Shown: positions 28,793-38,357, counted from the first letter of the stretch. The stretch is 64,000 nt of DNA from Methanolobus chelungpuianus (GCF_024500045.1 NZ_JTEO01000002.1:310001-374000); one strand, 5' to 3'. The notes: generated by a model not told the origin, from the sequence alone. Translations and numbers: made by a program.

Positions 28793-29902
28793 ATGCGAAT
28801 AAACACGATCCAGTTTCTTACGAACACATCGCACACAATGTCCAACGTGTTCGTTCCAATATTTGCAGCTTCTCTTGGAGCTTCCTTTTTTGAAATAGGC
28901 CTAATAAGCGCTCTTTTCGGCCTGACTTCTTTTGTGTCTTCTTTCATATTTGGTAAGGCCGCGGACATCAACCGTCTGCGCCCTATAGTGCTGATCGGCC
29001 TTGCAGTGTCCGGGATTGCTTTCTTTCTGCAGGTCCTTGCATATGATGCCCTCTCACTCGCGCTTTCCAGGGCTCTCGTGGGTTTCTGCATGAGCATATA
29101 CCCGGCTGCCCTCACGGTTTATATCTACTACCAGAAGGGCAGTATCGGCAAGTTCACTTCTTTTGGCTCACTGGGGTGGATGATAGGCTATCTGCTTGCG
29201 GCTGTGATAGAGGATGTGCACTTTCTGTTCATACTTTCATCTGTCTTCTATTTTGTAGCTTTTCTCAATGCCCTCAAACTAAGGGATATAGAAAAGCCTT
29301 CCATGAAAATCAGCTATTTCTCAGTTGACACCTTTTCCCGCAATATCGGAGTATATCTCTCCATATTCGTAAGGCACATGGGTGCAGTTGCTGTCTGGAC
29401 GATACTTCCTCTTTACCTGGTCCGCCTGGGAGCAACTAACTTCTGGATTGGCGTGATCTATGCAATCAATCCTCTTATCCAGTTCGTTATCATGCGCAGG
29501 ATGGACGGACTTGATAATGAATGGCTTGTAAAGTGGGGATGTATCACTTCAGCTCTGGCCTTTACCTGCTATCTGCTTGCTCCCAGCTTCATCTTCGTGA
29601 TACCGGGCATGGTCTGTGTGGCATTCGGGTGGTCGTTCCTCTATGTAGGAGGAAATCAACTGCTTGTGGAGCGTAATGCTGAAAAAGCCACAGCTACGGG
29701 TATTCTTAATTCAGTGATAGCTGCCGCCAGCATTGTTGGCTCAGTGGCAGGCGGTATTATGCTGGAGCAGTTCGGATATCAGGAAACTCTGATATTTGCG
29801 ATAGTATGCTCTATGCTGGGAATGGTGTTCTTCAAGGTAAGGAACAGTTCCTCACTGACAGTTGCTGACAAGCAGCAGACGGGAAGTTCCCTGAACGAGT
29901 GA
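28793..29902 (+). CDS. MFS-family transporter
   Basis: A 369-residue membrane protein with about eleven to twelve transmembrane segments. The motif-A-like loop GKAADINRLRPIVLIG lies between helices 2 and 3, and the second half begins near residue 180 (GVYLSIFVRHMG). No substrate can be named. TATA-like TTATAAATAAAT lies about 50 nt upstream. It is monocistronic and unrelated to the flanking ribosomal genes. Confidence 0.85.
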   Translation: MRINTIQFLTNTSHTMSNVFVPIFAASLGASFFEIGLISALFGLTSFVSSFIFGKAADINRLRPIVLIGLAVSGIAFFLQVLAYDALSLALSRALVGFCMSIYPAALTVYIYYQKGSIGKFTSFGSLGWMIGYLLAAVIEDVHFLFILSSVFYFVAFLNALKLRDIEKPSMKISYFSVDTFSRNIGVYLSIFVRHMGAVAVWTILPLYLVRLGATNFWIGVIYAINPLIQFVIMRRMDGLDNEWLVKWGCITSALAFTCYLLAPSFIFVIPGMVCVAFGWSFLYVGGNQLLVERNAEKATATGILNSVIAAASIVGSVAGGIMLEQFGYQETLIFAIVCSMLGMVFFKVRNSSSLTVADKQQTGSSLNE

Positions 29903-30020
29903 TCCTATAAGATATTGTATGATGGTCATGTTTTCCGGGAAGTTATTCATCGGATTACAGACCAGTGTATTCTGCTTAAATACTATCTGTTTTACACAAT
30001 AAGGTTAAATACAAAAGATA

Positions 30021-30028
30021 GTATATAC
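30021..30028 (+). promoter_or_regulatory. TATA box of the rps13 operon
   Basis: GTATATAC stands 118 nt before the rps13 start and predicts a transcript start near 30050 and a leader of about 90 nt. TTAAATACAA just upstream at 30005 may add to the box or BRE. Confidence 0.5.
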
Positions 30029-30060
30029 TGCCGAGTCGTGTTCTATTATTAGAATAACAT

Positions 30061-30131
30061 TACCCGCAAAGCCGGGTGTGCCGGACTTTCTGTGTTCCGG
30101 GGCTACGGGATGCATTGCATCCTTAAGGAGG
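30061..30131 (+). promoter_or_regulatory. Three-hairpin leader of rps13 with Shine-Dalgarno-masking alternative
   Basis: Hairpin 1: ACCCG/CGGGT at 30062-30077. Hairpin 2: CCGGA/TCCGG at 30081-30100. Hairpin 3: GGATGC-ATT-GCATCC at 30108-30122. The Shine-Dalgarno AAGGAGG is at 30125-30131. TCCTTAAGGA (30120-30129) is a palindrome that would pair with and hide the Shine-Dalgarno, and it shares bases 30120-30122 with hairpin 3, so the two folds exclude each other. Confidence 0.45.
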
Positions 30132-30138
30132 AAATTTA

Positions 30139-30585
30139 ATGGCAGACGAAGAAATAAGACATTTAGTCCGTATCATGAATACTGACCTTCAGGGAAGTCA
30201 GCCTGTGATGTATGCGCTGACCGGTATACGTGGTATCGGATTGAGGACATCAAGGATTATCGTAGACAGTACTGGTATTGACCCAAAAGGTGTAATAGGC
30301 TACCTTCCAGACGAAGATGTTGCAAAGCTGGATGCAGCTATTGCAGACCTTGAGAAAAGAATGCCCACCTGGATGCTTAACAGGCAGATGGACCCTCTGA
30401 GCGGAGATGACAAGCACCTGCTTGGACAGGACATACTCCTTACCTTCAGAGAGGACATAAACAACCTTAAGAAGGTCAGGGCTTACCGCGGTCTCAGGCA
30501 CGAGAGAGGTCTCAAGGTAAGAGGTCAGAGGACAAAATCCACCGGAAGGCGTGGTTCCACCATTGGTGTGAGCAAGAAGAAATAA
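30139..30585 (+). CDS. rps13: Small ribosomal subunit protein S13
   Basis: S13 of 148 residues in the 30S head, first gene of the alpha-type operon. It has the helix-two-turns-helix [17 protein letters not shown] and the C-terminal [24 protein letters not shown], which contacts tRNA in known structures. A strong AAGGAGG Shine-Dalgarno lies 7 nt upstream. Confidence 0.97.
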   Translation: MADEEIRHLVRIMNTDLQGSQPVMYALTGIRGIGLRTSRIIVDSTGIDPKGVIGYLPDEDVAKLDAAIADLEKRMPTWMLNRQMDPLSGDDKHLLGQDILLTFREDINNLKKVRAYRGLRHERGLKVRGQRTKSTGRRGSTIGVSKKK

Positions 30586-30594
30586 GGTGATCTT

Positions 30595-31538
<944 letters not shown>

Positions 31539-31575
31539 TTGTATATTAGATCAGTTAATTAATGGATATGAACTC

Positions 31576-32373
31576 ATGACAATGGAAGTTGATGTACTGG
31601 AAATGTCAGAGAGGTCTGCAAAGTTCGTATTGTCCAATGTGAGCGCAGCTTTTGCAAACGGTATAAGGAGGGCAGCGCTCGCTGACGTACCGACCCTTGC
31701 AATAACTTACGTCAACATTTACAACAATACCTCTGTCCTCTTTGATGAACAGCTTGGATTAAGGCTTGCCCTTATTCCTCTAGCCGCAAACATTGAAGAG
31801 TTCGTACCTGTTGAAGAGTGTACATGTGGTGGCTCGGAGTGCCCTGGCTGCAGGGTCTCCCTGACACTGAGCGCTGAAGGTCCGAGGATGGTCTATTCAG
31901 GTGACTTTGTCTCATCCGATGAAAAAGTGAAGCCTGCAGACCCTAATATTCCTATCATCGAACTGAAGGAAGGCCAGAAGGTCGTGCTTGAGGCAATTGC
32001 CCATGTGGGTTATGGCAACCAGCATGCCAGATGGCAGGCCGGTGTTGCGTGCGGATACAAGAACATGCCAGTCGTGACCTTCACAAATTGTGATGGCTGC
32101 GGCGAGTGTGTGGAGGAGTGTCCCCAGGCGATCATTAAAATGGGGCCTGAGGGTGCAGAGATATCACAGGATGATATTCTGAAGTGTATACTCTGCAAAC
32201 TCTGTCAGGGAATCTGTGAGATCGATGCAATCAAAGTTTCTCACGATGAGAATGCCTTCGTTTTCACTATGGAATCGGATGGTTCCTATACGATCCAACA
32301 GTTAATTATAAATGCAGGGAAGAACATTAAGGACAAAGCCGCCCGGATGGGGGAAATCCTAGAGTCCCTGTGA
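31576..32373 (+). CDS. rpoD: RNA polymerase subunit D (Rpo3) with two ferredoxin-type cluster motifs
   Basis: Archaeal counterpart of the bacterial alpha N-terminal domain and Rpb3, used to assemble the polymerase platform. 265 residues; dimerisation parts flank an insert (about 32085-32235) with C-x2-C-x2-C-x3-C-P (CDGCGECVEECP) and C-x2-C-x2-C-x3-C (CILCKLCQGIC), eight cysteines suited to two 4Fe-4S clusters. Some archaeal D subunits have one or none. ATG 31576 is chosen because it opens the family N-terminus; the upstream frame overlaps rps11. The genes rpl18e, rpl13, rps9 and rpoN, which usually follow, are not in this window. Confidence 0.95.
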   Translation: MTMEVDVLEMSERSAKFVLSNVSAAFANGIRRAALADVPTLAITYVNIYNNTSVLFDEQLGLRLALIPLAANIEEFVPVEECTCGGSECPGCRVSLTLSAEGPRMVYSGDFVSSDEKVKPADPNIPIIELKEGQKVVLEAIAHVGYGNQHARWQAGVACGYKNMPVVTFTNCDGCGECVEECPQAIIKMGPEGAEISQDDILKCILCKLCQGICEIDAIKVSHDENAFVFTMESDGSYTIQQLIINAGKNIKDKAARMGEILESL

Positions 32374-32420
32374 TCCGGTCAGGAGAGCTATCTCCTGAAA
32401 TTTATTTAATATGCACTCGT

Positions 32421-32508
32421 GCGGGGGTTGCCCAGCCAGGCCAAAGGCGCTAGGTTGAGGGCCTAGTCTCGTAGGAGTTCGTGTGTTCGAATCACACCTC
32501 CCGCACCA
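32421..32508 (+). tRNA. tRNA-Leu (anticodon GAG), copy 1, CCA encoded
   Basis: Acceptor arms GCGGGGG and CTCCCGC pair with one G-U. Anticodon loop TTGAGGG gives GAG. A long variable arm marks a class II tRNA. Discriminator A is at 32505 and the genomic CCA at 32506-32508. It lies 47 bp after rpoD. Confidence 0.95.
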
Positions 32509-32572
32509 ATCTTCTTTAACTTGAACAGGTATCATTCTGCGTATCCGCCAAGCTCATGCTTGCAAATCAGAT

Positions 32573-32657
32573 GCGGGGGTTGCCCAGCCAGGCCAAAGGC
32601 GCTAGGTTGAGGGCCTAGTCTCGTAGGAGTTCGTGTGTTCGAATCACACCTCCCGCA
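32573..32657 (+). tRNA. tRNA-Leu (anticodon GAG), copy 2, no CCA
   Basis: The 85 bases appear identical to copy 1, starting 152 bp downstream. After discriminator A (32657) the genome reads CTA rather than CCA. A T7 run at about 32662 is a probable terminator. The repeat stops at the tRNA edges; the flanks differ. Confidence 0.95.
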
Positions 32658-32716
32658 CTAGTTTTTTTATGTTACAGATAAAATCTCTGTCAGCTTCTAC
32701 ATTTTCAGCGCGGGGA

Positions 32717-33610
32717 TCACTGATGCAGGCCTTCGATCTTCGTTGAGTGCCTGATCTCTGTGAGTTCGGCCTTCCCTAATGCCTTAAAGAAATGGGCTGC
32801 ACGCATGGTTGCATGCTGTTCCCTCTCTTCTACCCGGGTCTGGTACACGCGTATGGAGCGCAGGAAATCGATCTTACGGAACTCAGGCCAGAAAGGGGCG
32901 CAAAAATAAGATGCGCATTCGTTCCCGTTTGCCTGCCAGGGCAGAAAGTTGGAGACACGCTCGTCGCCGCCTGTACGGATTATAAGGTCTACGTCAGGGA
33001 GGGCAGAGCCTCCTGCAGGATAGAGGTGGCTTGATATTGTGTCTTCGTTGATGTTGCTGAGCTCAATCTCCCCTTTCTGGAGCATGCCGGCTATTTCTTT
33101 GACAGCCTGTACTATTTCCTGGCGTCCTCCATAAGCTATTGCAACATTGAGATTGAACCTGTCATATCCGGACGTCACAAGTTCCACATTCTTTATGGAT
33201 TCCCGGAGCATTTCAGGCAGCTTGTCCGTATCCCCTATGGCGTGTACGCGCATCCGCCTCTCATGCGTTCTCTCATCCTCGCCGATCTCATCGAACTTCA
33301 GCCTTATCAGTTCGAATAGCCTATCCTTCTCTTCATCAGAGCGGCTGAAGTTCTCTGTGGAGAATGCATAGATCGTCAGGTGTTCTATGCCCAGCTCACA
33401 GGACCACTCGATAACCTTCTCCGTAACATTTGCGCCTTTCATATGCCCAAAAGCAGCCATCTGCCCCAGTCTGCGTGCATATCTGCGATTACCATCCATT
33501 ATAATGGCAACATGCCTTGGTATCCGGGCACTTTTGACTTCCTGTGTCAGAAGCCTTTCGTAGCCTTTATAGATCCACGGAGGTATGTGCTTTAGCATAC
33601 GGAACACCAT
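32717..33610 (-). CDS. uppS: Polyprenyl diphosphate synthase (cis-prenyltransferase)
   Basis: Condenses isopentenyl diphosphate onto an allylic primer to make the long lipid carrier used for glycan assembly and protein glycosylation. 297 residues; catalytic Asp is in HVAIIMDGNRRYARRLG (about residues 33-49), followed by YAFSTENFSRS and a C-terminal RTGGDERVSNFLPWQ. Slightly longer than bacterial UppS, as in archaea. It stands alone downstream of the tRNA-Leu pair on the opposite strand. Confidence 0.93.
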   Translation of the reverse strand: MVFRMLKHIPPWIYKGYERLLTQEVKSARIPRHVAIIMDGNRRYARRLGQMAAFGHMKGANVTEKVIEWSCELGIEHLTIYAFSTENFSRSDEEKDRLFELIRLKFDEIGEDERTHERRMRVHAIGDTDKLPEMLRESIKNVELVTSGYDRFNLNVAIAYGGRQEIVQAVKEIAGMLQKGEIELSNINEDTISSHLYPAGGSALPDVDLIIRTGGDERVSNFLPWQANGNECASYFCAPFWPEFRKIDFLRSIRVYQTRVEEREQHATMRAAHFFKALGKAELTEIRHSTKIEGLHQ

Positions 33611-33738
33611 CTAATATGATCAATATCTCGCTCCAATATATCCCGTTTTGCTTTTTCAATTAAAATAAATAAGCCAATAAACGTTACTGGTTATTGAAGC
33701 TTTATAACAAAGATAGAGGCTCCCCAAAAGCCTGATAA

Positions 33739-34050
33739 TTAATAGTTCTCCAGGACCGACTTAACGATATCCCTGTAATCTTCCTTCAGAAGATATATGT
33801 TATGGTCTCCGGTCACATCAATACTGAGAATCCCAAGCCTCGTGTTCATAAGGCCTACCATTGCAGAAACCCCTCTGTAGCTAACGTCAAAATCTGCATT
33901 GTTAAGATGTTCGTACACGTCACCTGTAGTGAATTTTCCTCCACTCAGGAACAACTTCAATACTACTTTACGTATACCTGTATCATCGCGACTGAGATAT
34001 TTTATTAACCTATCCCTTACTCGCTCTTCTATCGTTTCCAGTACAAACAC
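33739..34050 (-). CDS. DUF2551-like small winged-helix protein
   Basis: A 103-residue protein that I match from memory to DUF2551, a family largely limited to Methanosarcinales. The predicted pattern is helix-helix-helix plus wing: RDDTGIRKVVLKLFLSGGKFTTGDVYEHLNNADFDVSYRGVSAM would supply the helix-turn-helix, then a strand pair ILSIDVTGDHNIYLLKEDY. A DNA-binding or regulatory role is inference. It is monocistronic, between uppS and a radical SAM gene with AT-rich gaps on both sides. Confidence 0.6.
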   Translation of the reverse strand: MFVLETIEERVRDRLIKYLSRDDTGIRKVVLKLFLSGGKFTTGDVYEHLNNADFDVSYRGVSAMVGLMNTRLGILSIDVTGDHNIYLLKEDYRDIVKSVLENY

Positions 34051-34169
34051 CTCTTTTTTTAAATATGTTATTTTATCTTATAAAACTATTGTACATGTCA
34101 ACGCGCGCAAGTGTTTCGCGCGATGAAAATCGTACTACTTATATCATTCTAAGATATATAACTTGGCTT

Positions 34170-35225
34170 TTATAGGGGTATCTTCTCCACTACAAACCCA
34201 TTCTCAAAAGGATATCTCTCCACAATGGACACATCCTCAGTGTTCTCTCTCACCAGCTCAGCGACATCTTCAAGTACCCACCAGGCTGTTTCAACAGAAA
34301 GACCTCTTACCTCCATCATCTCCGGAAGTATTCCTTCTTCTGTGAGCAATTCCGTTACTTCCTGGGCAGCCTCAGCATCCTTGCAAAGGATCTGCCCGTA
34401 AACAACGGTTCCTTCTTCTGTTATTTCATCGAACGCCCTTGCAGTGTTGCGGGCGACACGCACAAGGCGTTCCCTCAGTTGTACGGCGTCCTTGTATGTT
34501 GATGAACAGAAGTGCACTTTCCCTGCACCGCCTTTGCGGAACATGTCCCTTGCAAGTCCCATTGAACCGGCAACAGCATTAGATATGTCTCCTTCAAGTA
34601 CAAAACCTTTAAGATTCATAGCTCCTGCATTAGAATCTGAAAACTCCAGCTCGTTGAGATTCAGGAAACAATCCATTTCCCTGGCAAAAGCTGCGACCTC
34701 TTCTATGCCCTCAATGGCAGGAACTTCTATTCCCGCTTCGATATTGCACTGCCTGGCATATCCTATGGAAGCAGCATAAGGGCTTGTTCCAAGCTCCCCC
34801 CACATAGAAACGGGAGGGTGGAACCTTATCTCATCCAGTCCTGCTTCGGCGAGCCTGCTGACAGTGTCCATATCAGGTGCAACGGATGTGTACAGGTGGA
34901 TGTGATGCCCCCGTCCAAACTCCGATCTCAGGAGCCTGATGTAGCGAAGCACTCTCTCAGGCACGAGTAAAGGCTCCCCACCTGTAATCCCTGTGCCAAG
35001 GGCGTCCATGATGCGTGCCTCTTCTATCACGTCCTGGTCGCAGTTGACAGCCCTTTCATTAGCAAAGACCACATCCTTTCGCCTCTCGGCGGAAACCGGG
35101 CAGTAGAAGCAATCCCTATGGCACACCCCAGTGACGAAGAGCACCATCTTGGCACCCTGCTGGCATAGCCTGCAGCCTTCTGAAAGATATGTGTGGAATG
35201 ATCCTGTATTGTTCACTTCGCTCAT
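34170..35225 (-). CDS. Radical SAM protein (COG2108-type, PflA-related)
   Basis: 351 residues. The radical SAM motif is C-x3-C-x2-C (Cys35, Cys39, Cys42 in VCHRDCFYC), with C18-x2-C21 just before it. ITGGEPLL is the SAM-binding GGE motif. This class is described only as related to pyruvate formate-lyase activating enzyme, and its substrate is unknown. The gene faces away from a 61-residue ferredoxin at 35316, a possible electron donor (inference from position). Confidence 0.8.
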   Translation of the reverse strand: MSEVNNTGSFHTYLSEGCRLCQQGAKMVLFVTGVCHRDCFYCPVSAERRKDVVFANERAVNCDQDVIEEARIMDALGTGITGGEPLLVPERVLRYIRLLRSEFGRGHHIHLYTSVAPDMDTVSRLAEAGLDEIRFHPPVSMWGELGTSPYAASIGYARQCNIEAGIEVPAIEGIEEVAAFAREMDCFLNLNELEFSDSNAGAMNLKGFVLEGDISNAVAGSMGLARDMFRKGGAGKVHFCSSTYKDAVQLRERLVRVARNTARAFDEITEEGTVVYGQILCKDAEAAQEVTELLTEEGILPEMMEVRGLSVETAWWVLEDVAELVRENTEDVSIVERYPFENGFVVEKIPL

Positions 35226-35315
35226 TGGCGGACTCTATACTCTGGTCATATATAAGGCTATTTAAACAGTGCAGGCTCAATACTTTAATGTAATATCCTC
35301 CCGATATGCTCCCAT

Positions 35316-35501
35316 ATGCAAGGAAAGGAGGGCCATATAGCGGTCATAGGCTGCAGAAGATGCCGGAAGTGTGACAGTGCCTGTACATGCAGGGCCCTGT
35401 ACAGGGTTGATGGCCTTGCAAGGGTGGATTACAGCAAGTGCACCATGTGCATGGCCTGCGTGAAAGCCTGTCCAAACAAGGCACTGGTCCTTATCGACTG
35501 A
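35316..35501 (+). CDS. Small 8-Cys ferredoxin-like protein
   Basis: A 61-residue protein with two cysteine clusters. The first, CRRCRKCDSACTC near residue 13, is irregular; the second, C-x2-C-x2-C-x3-C-P near residue 42, is a standard 4Fe-4S motif. It is divergent from the radical SAM gene with a 90-bp shared promoter region. The first motif is more spaced and Cys-rich than in normal 2[4Fe-4S] ferredoxins, so one or two clusters are possible. Confidence 0.7.
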   Translation: MQGKEGHIAVIGCRRCRKCDSACTCRALYRVDGLARVDYSKCTMCMACVKACPNKALVLID

Positions 35502-35508
35502 AGCTGCC

Positions 35509-36078
35509 TTATTTCAATTCCCTTCCGATGGAGAACGCTTTGCCAAGGTTTTTTCCGATTCCATAATAATTCCTGGCCTCCGGGCCGAACACCAAGGGCC
35601 TCACCTTGTTAATATCAGGTACTCCATTCTCATCTATCACTGACTCATCAGCCTTGATATCCATTATCTCCCCGATGAACTGTGTATGGAGCCCAATCTC
35701 GAAACTATGGATCAGCTTGCATTCGATCACGACAGGGAACTCTGCAATATAAGGTGCATATACAAGGTCGCTTTTTACAGGAGTTAGTCCAGTGGTCTCG
35801 AACTTGTTCTCGTTCTTCCCGCTTGCCATCCCGCAGTAGTCCGTTTCTTTCACATGGTCTTCGGAAGGGATGTTCACAGTAAAGGCCTCCTTTTCCATGA
35901 TATTGGTGTAACTGTAGGTCGCCTCCCTCAGGGAGATGCTGACGCAGGGTGGATTTGAACAGCAGATGCCTCCCCACGCAACGGTTGCAGCGTTAGGGGT
36001 ACCGAACGCATCATATGTGCCAATAACCCACGCAGGTGCAGGATAAGCAAACGGTTTAGCTCCTATGGATCTTTTCAT
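35509..36078 (-). CDS. Flavin reductase-like / flavoredoxin family protein
   Basis: A 189-residue FMN-binding split-barrel protein. GTYDAFGTPNAATVAWGGICC near residue 22, then SISLREATYSYTNI, is the FMN-binding pattern of flavoredoxins. The C-terminus GKNLGKAFSIG is also family-like. It probably transfers electrons between Fe-S proteins and an unknown acceptor. It ends 8 bp from the convergent mini-ferredoxin gene. Confidence 0.85.
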   Translation of the reverse strand: MKRSIGAKPFAYPAPAWVIGTYDAFGTPNAATVAWGGICCSNPPCVSISLREATYSYTNIMEKEAFTVNIPSEDHVKETDYCGMASGKNENKFETTGLTPVKSDLVYAPYIAEFPVVIECKLIHSFEIGLHTQFIGEIMDIKADESVIDENGVPDINKVRPLVFGPEARNYYGIGKNLGKAFSIGRELK

Positions 36079-36807
36079 GATATCAACTCTCTAAGATATA
36101 TCGGGCCTATCGATATTGAACTTTGCGGAGTGTGCTGCATATCAGACAAGTCCCCTGAAGCCCCCATCCAGCATATATCGGCTGTTCTTCCTGCCTGCAG
36201 GCCTCTTTCCATCCCGAGGGAATATGCTGTCGTTTCCTGCAGATACAGATAAACCCATTCAGGCACACTTCACATTCGGCATGTTTGCCGGTCCCGGTCA
36301 ATAAGGCATTACAGGGATTGCAATGAATGTGGATGAGATAGCAGGCTTTCAGGGGTCGTGCCCGGATGTTGCAATTATGTCTGACAGCAGCTTTCTGTGA
36401 AGTTATAGTATCTCCTGCTCTCCTTATGGTCACAGCTCCAACATGCCAGCCTTGATGTGGAGCATGAGCTCAGTCTGTCGCGGAGCTGAGCCATGGCGTA
36501 AATCACGGAAAGGTCCTTTCCTGGGCCGGTATGGACAGGTCTTTTCTTCCGGTTCACCTCTCCTACCGGGAAATTGTATTCCGGAAATGACGGAAATCTA
36601 TCTCCTGTTTGGATGTTCTCACAAGGAATTTCACTAAGCATTGGAACATTTAGAAATCAATCTGCAGGTTAATTTTTCGGCCGCTATTATTTTAAGCGTG
36701 CTCCTGACTCAGGGAACAATAATATAAAAGTTAGCCTAATACTTTCACACAACTTACTTAAGAGTATAATACCTTCAAAGCCTCCTGATAAAGGCCGGAA
36801 GATAAGG
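36079..36807. other. 729-bp gap without a convincing gene
   Basis: I see no recognised gene. A minus-strand frame at 36107-36433 (108 residues, about 10 Cys, with CNPC, CEVC, CIC and CLIC pairs) could be a small metal-binding protein or the remnant of one, but it lacks a clear Shine-Dalgarno and matches no family I know. Overlapping short frames on both strands are probably chance. TATA-like TATAAAAG near 36723 should serve xseA. Confidence 0.4.
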
Positions 36808-38028
36808 ATGGGAATCTATACAGTTTCACAATTGAACGAGCATATCAAGCAATTGCTATGTCAGGATCCTCTGCTCAGCCAGGTCTGGGTGCGCGGTGAG
36901 ATATCGAACCTCACAAAGCACAGCTCCGGTCATTACTATTTCACCCTGAAGGATAAGGGCAGCCAGATAAGCTGCGTCAGTTTCAGGTCAACCAACCGTT
37001 CCCTCAAATTCGAGCCCGAGTCCACAATGAAGGTGCTGATATTCGGTTCCCTAGACGTATACACTGTGCGGGGGCAATACCAGATCCACATCCTTGATAT
37101 GAGGCCCGATGGCATAGGCGAGCTGTACAAGGCATACGAGCAGCTGCGTAAGAAGCTGGAGGATGAGGGCTTGTTCGATAAGGTCCGCAAGAAGCCCGTT
37201 CCCAGATTCCCGCAGAGGATAGGCATTGCCACATCTCCCACCGGTGCTGCTGTCCATGACATACTGCATGTGCTCAGGCGCAGGTATCCTGTGGATGTAC
37301 TGCTGGCTCCTGCGATCGTACAGGGAGAGATGTCCGCCCCGAGCATTGTGAAAGCCCTGGAGCTCCTCAACAGGGCAAATGTGGATGTCATCATCGTAGG
37401 CAGGGGCGGCGGCTCACTGGAGGACCTGTGGTCCTTTAATGAGGAATCGGTTGCAAGGGCAATCTATGAGTCGCGGGTTCCGGTGATATCGGCAGTGGGC
37501 CATGAGACCGACTACACGATAGCCGACTTCACGGCTGACCTGAGGGCTCCTACACCGTCAGCAGCCGCTGAGATGGCAGTTCCTGACAGTACGGACCTGA
37601 AAAGGCACATCAGTTCCCTGTCACAGCGTATGGAGAAGGCTGCAATACGACATGTTTCCGACCTTTCTGACCGGCTGGATTATCTCTCGGGCAGGATAGG
37701 TCCTGAAAAGCTTAGTGAGTTCCTGAGGCAGAACTACCAGAGAGTGGACGAGCTAAACGTCCGGCTGGAGCGCCATGCGGGAAGGGTAATGGAATCCAAG
37801 CGCTCTTCCCTGGGCAGCCTGGCAGGCCGCTTGAACGCTGTCAGTCCTCTCAGCACGCTGGAGCGCGGATACTGTATAGCGATGAGTATCGACGGGGTCA
37901 GGCCCGTCCGCAGCGTGGATGATGTGGCCAAAGGAGAATCCCTGAGCCTGAAGGTAAAGGATGGAGCCATTCTTTGTAGTGTGAATGGTATAACAAAAGG
38001 CATAGTATTGAAGGACAAGCCGGATTGA
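36808..38028 (+). CDS. xseA: Exodeoxyribonuclease VII large subunit
   Basis: Single-strand DNA exonuclease subunit. 406 residues: an N-terminal OB fold (YTVSQLNEHIKQLL, VWVRGEISNLTKHSSGHYYF), the catalytic region (RIGIATSPTGAAVHDIL, GRGGGSLEDLWSFNEE, PVISAVGHETDYTIADF) and a C-terminal coiled coil. Exo VII is a bacterial enzyme sporadically present in Methanosarcinales, presumably by ancient transfer. SD AAGG is 7 nt upstream. Confidence 0.95.
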   Translation: MGIYTVSQLNEHIKQLLCQDPLLSQVWVRGEISNLTKHSSGHYYFTLKDKGSQISCVSFRSTNRSLKFEPESTMKVLIFGSLDVYTVRGQYQIHILDMRPDGIGELYKAYEQLRKKLEDEGLFDKVRKKPVPRFPQRIGIATSPTGAAVHDILHVLRRRYPVDVLLAPAIVQGEMSAPSIVKALELLNRANVDVIIVGRGGGSLEDLWSFNEESVARAIYESRVPVISAVGHETDYTIADFTADLRAPTPSAAAEMAVPDSTDLKRHISSLSQRMEKAAIRHVSDLSDRLDYLSGRIGPEKLSEFLRQNYQRVDELNVRLERHAGRVMESKRSSLGSLAGRLNAVSPLSTLERGYCIAMSIDGVRPVRSVDDVAKGESLSLKVKDGAILCSVNGITKGIVLKDKPD

Positions 38029-38042
38029 GGAGATAAGAGATC

Positions 38043-38357
38043 ATGGTCAAGGCAAAGAAGCTTGAGAAAGGTGCGGAAGATATGGCAACAGAGAATGCTG
38101 CCGGAGAGGGCCGGGGTGATATTGCTGAGTCCCTTGAAGACGATGCCACATTCGAGGAGTCCCTGGAAGAACTGGAGGCTCTCGTGGACAGGCTTGAACG
38201 GGGCCAGTTGCTGCTGGACGAGAGCCTGGAACTGTTCGAGAGAGGCATGAAACTGGCCCGCATATGCAACCGGAAACTCTCAAAAGCAGAAAGGAAGATT
38301 GAAATGCTCATTGAAGAGAACGGCAGCCTGAAGACCGGTCCGTTCATGGATGAATGA
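38043..38357 (+). CDS. xseB: Exodeoxyribonuclease VII small subunit
   Basis: 104 residues. The XseB core starts at about residue 35 (TFEESLEELEALVDRLERG, then LDESLELFERGMKL) and is preceded by a charged extension of about 30 residues not found in most bacterial forms. A second in-frame ATG at 38082 would shorten it. It lies 14 bp after xseA, with a GGAG Shine-Dalgarno before the first ATG. Confidence 0.93.
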   Translation: MVKAKKLEKGAEDMATENAAGEGRGDIAESLEDDATFEESLEELEALVDRLERGQLLLDESLELFERGMKLARICNRKLSKAERKIEMLIEENGSLKTGPFMDE

